This document shows, one piece after another, positions 8,401 through 8,716 of a DNA stretch of 8,716 nt. Source of the stretch: an uncultured Bacteroidales bacterium. Lineage in GTDB: Bacteria; Bacteroidota; Bacteroidia; Bacteroidales; UBA932. Each line of letters starts with the position of its first letter. Position 1 is the stretch's first letter. The position numbers and the translations under genes are program-made. The notes under the pieces are model-generated. The model saw only the letters and a list, made by a program, of their open reading frames with translations. It ran no database searches and was not told the DNA's origin. The DNA lies in contig ONYJ01000124.1 of NCBI GenBank assembly GCA_900322025.1, positions 1 to 8,716 on the forward strand, given 5' to 3'.

Positions 8401-8560
8401 TATAGCATCTACGGTCTTAGGTCTTCTGCCTTTCTTGATAGAAGGGCCTGCAGAGGTGTTCTGGTTCAATTTTGCCATTGGAACTATAGCCGGTCTTCTG
8501 TTTTCTGTAGTGGCCCTGCTGTTATATCTTCCAATTTTTATATTGCATAAAACTGCGTGA
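5414..8560 (+). CDS. RND efflux permease subunit 2 (divergent Bacteroidota type)
   Basis: This is a second, distinct RND permease of 1048 residues whose ATG overlaps the stop of permease 1 (ATGA), indicating coupled translation and probable joint assembly. TM1 is at about 10-30, followed by a porter lobe to about 330. TM2-TM6 lie at about 332-470, TM7 at 507-527, the second lobe at about 528-880, and TM8-TM12 at about 881-1043. TM4 reads LGIIIDSSIVMTDHY, with Asp397 at AcrB Asp407 and Ser398 at Asp408. TM10 reads CGIVVNAGIYLVWAY, with Asn949 at Lys940. TM11 keeps Arg991-Pro992 (VRPIFLT). The C-terminal EVFWFNFAIGTIAGLLFS (1014-1031) resembles the second permease of two-RND operons in Bacteroidota, from memory of that family. 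The TM4-TM5 connection is short (Asp397 to the Thr424-Thr425 pair) and the TM10-TM11 loop is long (Asn949 to Arg991). It is either an active antiporter subunit or an asymmetric partner of permease 1; sequence alone does not decide. Confidence 0.9.
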   Translation: MSIFKQPSSFSVILLTVAIAVVGLLSARHLSIHYTPQEKPEEITVSYYYRDASSKVIERSITSLLEGALSKIANSTGTSSISSKGYGSVTVKFRRGTDMAIARFEAATQIRNIYPSLPKGVTYPEISVGTTGRKGGEVLVFLLKGNIPSTELYEYATENIVRPLSDIKGIDRVDIRGYSPFHWVVVYDAVKIAAAGITPQQITAAITEYYTTEAVTLANAEQEQITVYLKGGNGGDLGKIPIAKSGSRIIYLADIATYRYEESVPSSYYRLNGLNTISISVNATQTANSIEVAKEAKKLMNSLSEHFPTAVSFAVGYDSSIYISAELNKIYRRTALSLIVLLFFVLIAYRSVRYTIAVGLAILANLLIALLLYYLLGLQIHLYSLAGITVSLGIIIDSSIVMTDHYTYYKNRAAFVPVFGAIATTIASLLAVLLIPYNQRLNLTDFVASVSVNLFISLLVAYFFVPALIDYIPTALKTSHNSYKRYRRYVNWNRFYSRYIKLGVRFKWLYILLLIAGFGLPLCLIPSETALTLSGEPHSTLVKKIALWKPYSANKTTIDRVLGSSFALFYRSLSRLDFSRTPQRLVLSIRTGLSEGHTVSQLNTLVRDMENFLSQFEEIELFRTNVWSYDDAAIEVYFKPEYEKTSAPLKIKSEIIKAAMNFGGANWIVSGIDDKSFSNYIGSSFSSNNIELIGYEYDKLIGYAEQLVSFLEKNPRVRAADIRSSWRSMPRTEYNLSYDFETLSAIGVNPYSYYNSLNNLLYSSTLYPMIAEHPTEVVLRSSLFKYYDLWHIQNSPIAVDSTFVTLSKVGQIVKRKTDLDIVRRNQSYSVVVSYGFIGEHNLNKKLNERALAYMNGSVLPIGYKAQNAEIDFFFNQESAGKYGWVILIIIAIIYVFLSILFESFRQPLAVLFLIPISFIGVFLTFGLSNLIFDHGGFAAFIMLCGIVVNAGIYLVWAYKGLLKKPVLSTPQSSSMDYKIKNYVKAYNLKVRPIFLTIASTVLGLLPFLIEGPAEVFWFNFAIGTIAGLLFSVVALLLYLPIFILHKTA

Positions 8561-8586
8561 AACAACCCTTTTCGGTAGGCCTTGGA

Positions 8587-8620
8587 TTGGTTTGCAGTAC
8601 CAAGTTTATTCATTTTTCTT
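8587..8620 (+). terminator. Possible weak intrinsic terminator after the efflux operon
   Basis: TTGGT (8587-8591) can pair with ACCAA (8599-8603) around a 7-nt loop, and the strand after it is T-rich (8605-8620, GTTTATTCATTTTTCTT region). An alternative stem pairs CTTGG (8581-8585) with CCAAG (8600-8604). The location, 26 bp after the second permease stop and before the next promoter box, suits an operon end. The stem has only 5 bp and the T run is interrupted, so it is weak or may be chance. Confidence 0.3.
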
Positions 8621-8627
8621 AAATTTG
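8620..8627 (+). promoter_or_regulatory. Bacteroides-type -7 promoter box for the downstream gene
   Basis: TAAATTTG is an exact match to the TAnnTTTG -7 consensus recognised by the primary sigma factor of Bacteroidota. It ends 22 bp before the ATG at 8650, which implies a short leader. A TTTG at 8591-8594 could be the -33 element, but the 25-bp spacing exceeds the usual roughly 20 bp, so the -33 half is poor. It is the only intergenic match in the window and sits in front of a new gene, which supports it. Confidence 0.5.
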
Positions 8628-8649
8628 TAGAATAAGATATTATTCCTTT

Positions 8650-8716
8650 ATGAAACAGTTGGAAGACTTATTTAAGCAATATACGGGCAAGAAGCCTATT
8701 TCTTGTGAGGAATTGC
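8650..8716 (+). CDS. Start of a downstream gene, 3' partial; possibly a phosphotransferase-family protein
   Basis: An ATG at 8650 opens a frame with no stop up to the window end, giving 22 residues: MKQLEDLFKQYTGKKPISCE followed by EL. The stretch is hydrophilic with no signal peptide, suggesting a cytoplasmic protein. It resembles the N-terminus of the aminoglycoside-phosphotransferase-like (APH fold) proteins common in Bacteroidota, which open with a short helix, a Gly-containing turn and a segment leading to a nucleotide-binding GSxR-Y motif. That motif would lie beyond the window, so the name is a guess from memory. The preceding 89-bp gap with a -7 box suggests it has its own promoter and is not part of the efflux operon. 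Confidence 0.5.
   Translation, partial: MKQLEDLFKQYTGKKPISCEEL

Larger units (their letters stand above)
1..8560 (+). other. Four-gene tripartite RND efflux operon (5' end outside window)
   Basis: The outer-membrane factor, adaptor and two permeases are all on the plus strand, with an 11-bp gap, a 3-bp gap and a 4-bp overlap. No room remains for internal promoters or terminators between genes, and the first gap of any size follows the second permease. One adaptor and one channel with two non-identical permeases parallels MdtABC, where MdtB and MdtC form a mixed trimer. That this pump does the same is inference. The operon promoter and any regulator lie upstream of the window. Confidence 0.85.

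Noticed and set aside
8368..8613. A minus-strand open frame of 81 codons spanning the end of permease 2 and the gap.
   Set aside because: Most of it is antisense to the conserved TM11-TM12 region, with no domain and no promoter-like sequence in front of it.

Overview
The window reads as AT-rich Bacteroidota DNA, most likely order Bacteroidales. ATA, AGA and AGG codons are frequent and Shine-Dalgarno sequences are weak. The protein families match those known from that phylum. A TAnnTTTG box, the -7 element of Bacteroides-type promoters, lies in the only intergenic gap. Genus cannot be determined from the sequence.

Positions 1-8560 form one tightly packed plus-strand operon for a tripartite RND-type efflux pump. 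It contains, in order: the 3' portion of a TolC-family outer-membrane factor (1-1260, 5' end outside the window), a periplasmic adaptor lipoprotein of the HlyD/AcrA type (about 1272-2393), and two different RND inner-membrane permeases (2397-5417 and 5414-8560). The gaps are 11 bp, 3 bp and a 4-bp ATGA overlap, so all four genes are probably co-transcribed and translationally coupled. The substrate cannot be read from the sequence, and no regulator is visible.

The expected working model is one adaptor and one outer-membrane channel serving two permeases that may form a mixed trimer, as in MdtBC. Permease 1 is close to the usual RND plan. Permease 2 is divergent: its TM4-TM5 connection is about 13 residues shorter and its TM10-TM11 connection about 10 residues longer than in permease 1. 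Both permeases keep only the first Asp of the TM4 Asp pair and have Asn in place of the TM10 Lys of AcrB.

Positions 8561-8649 are a short gap with a weak hairpin followed by a T-rich run, then a Bacteroides-type -7 box. At 8650 a new plus-strand gene starts and is cut after 22 codons by the window end. I found no RNA genes, CRISPR array, insertion sequence or phage-like element. I did not find a wholly new system; the interesting part is the paired permeases and their altered proton-relay regions.
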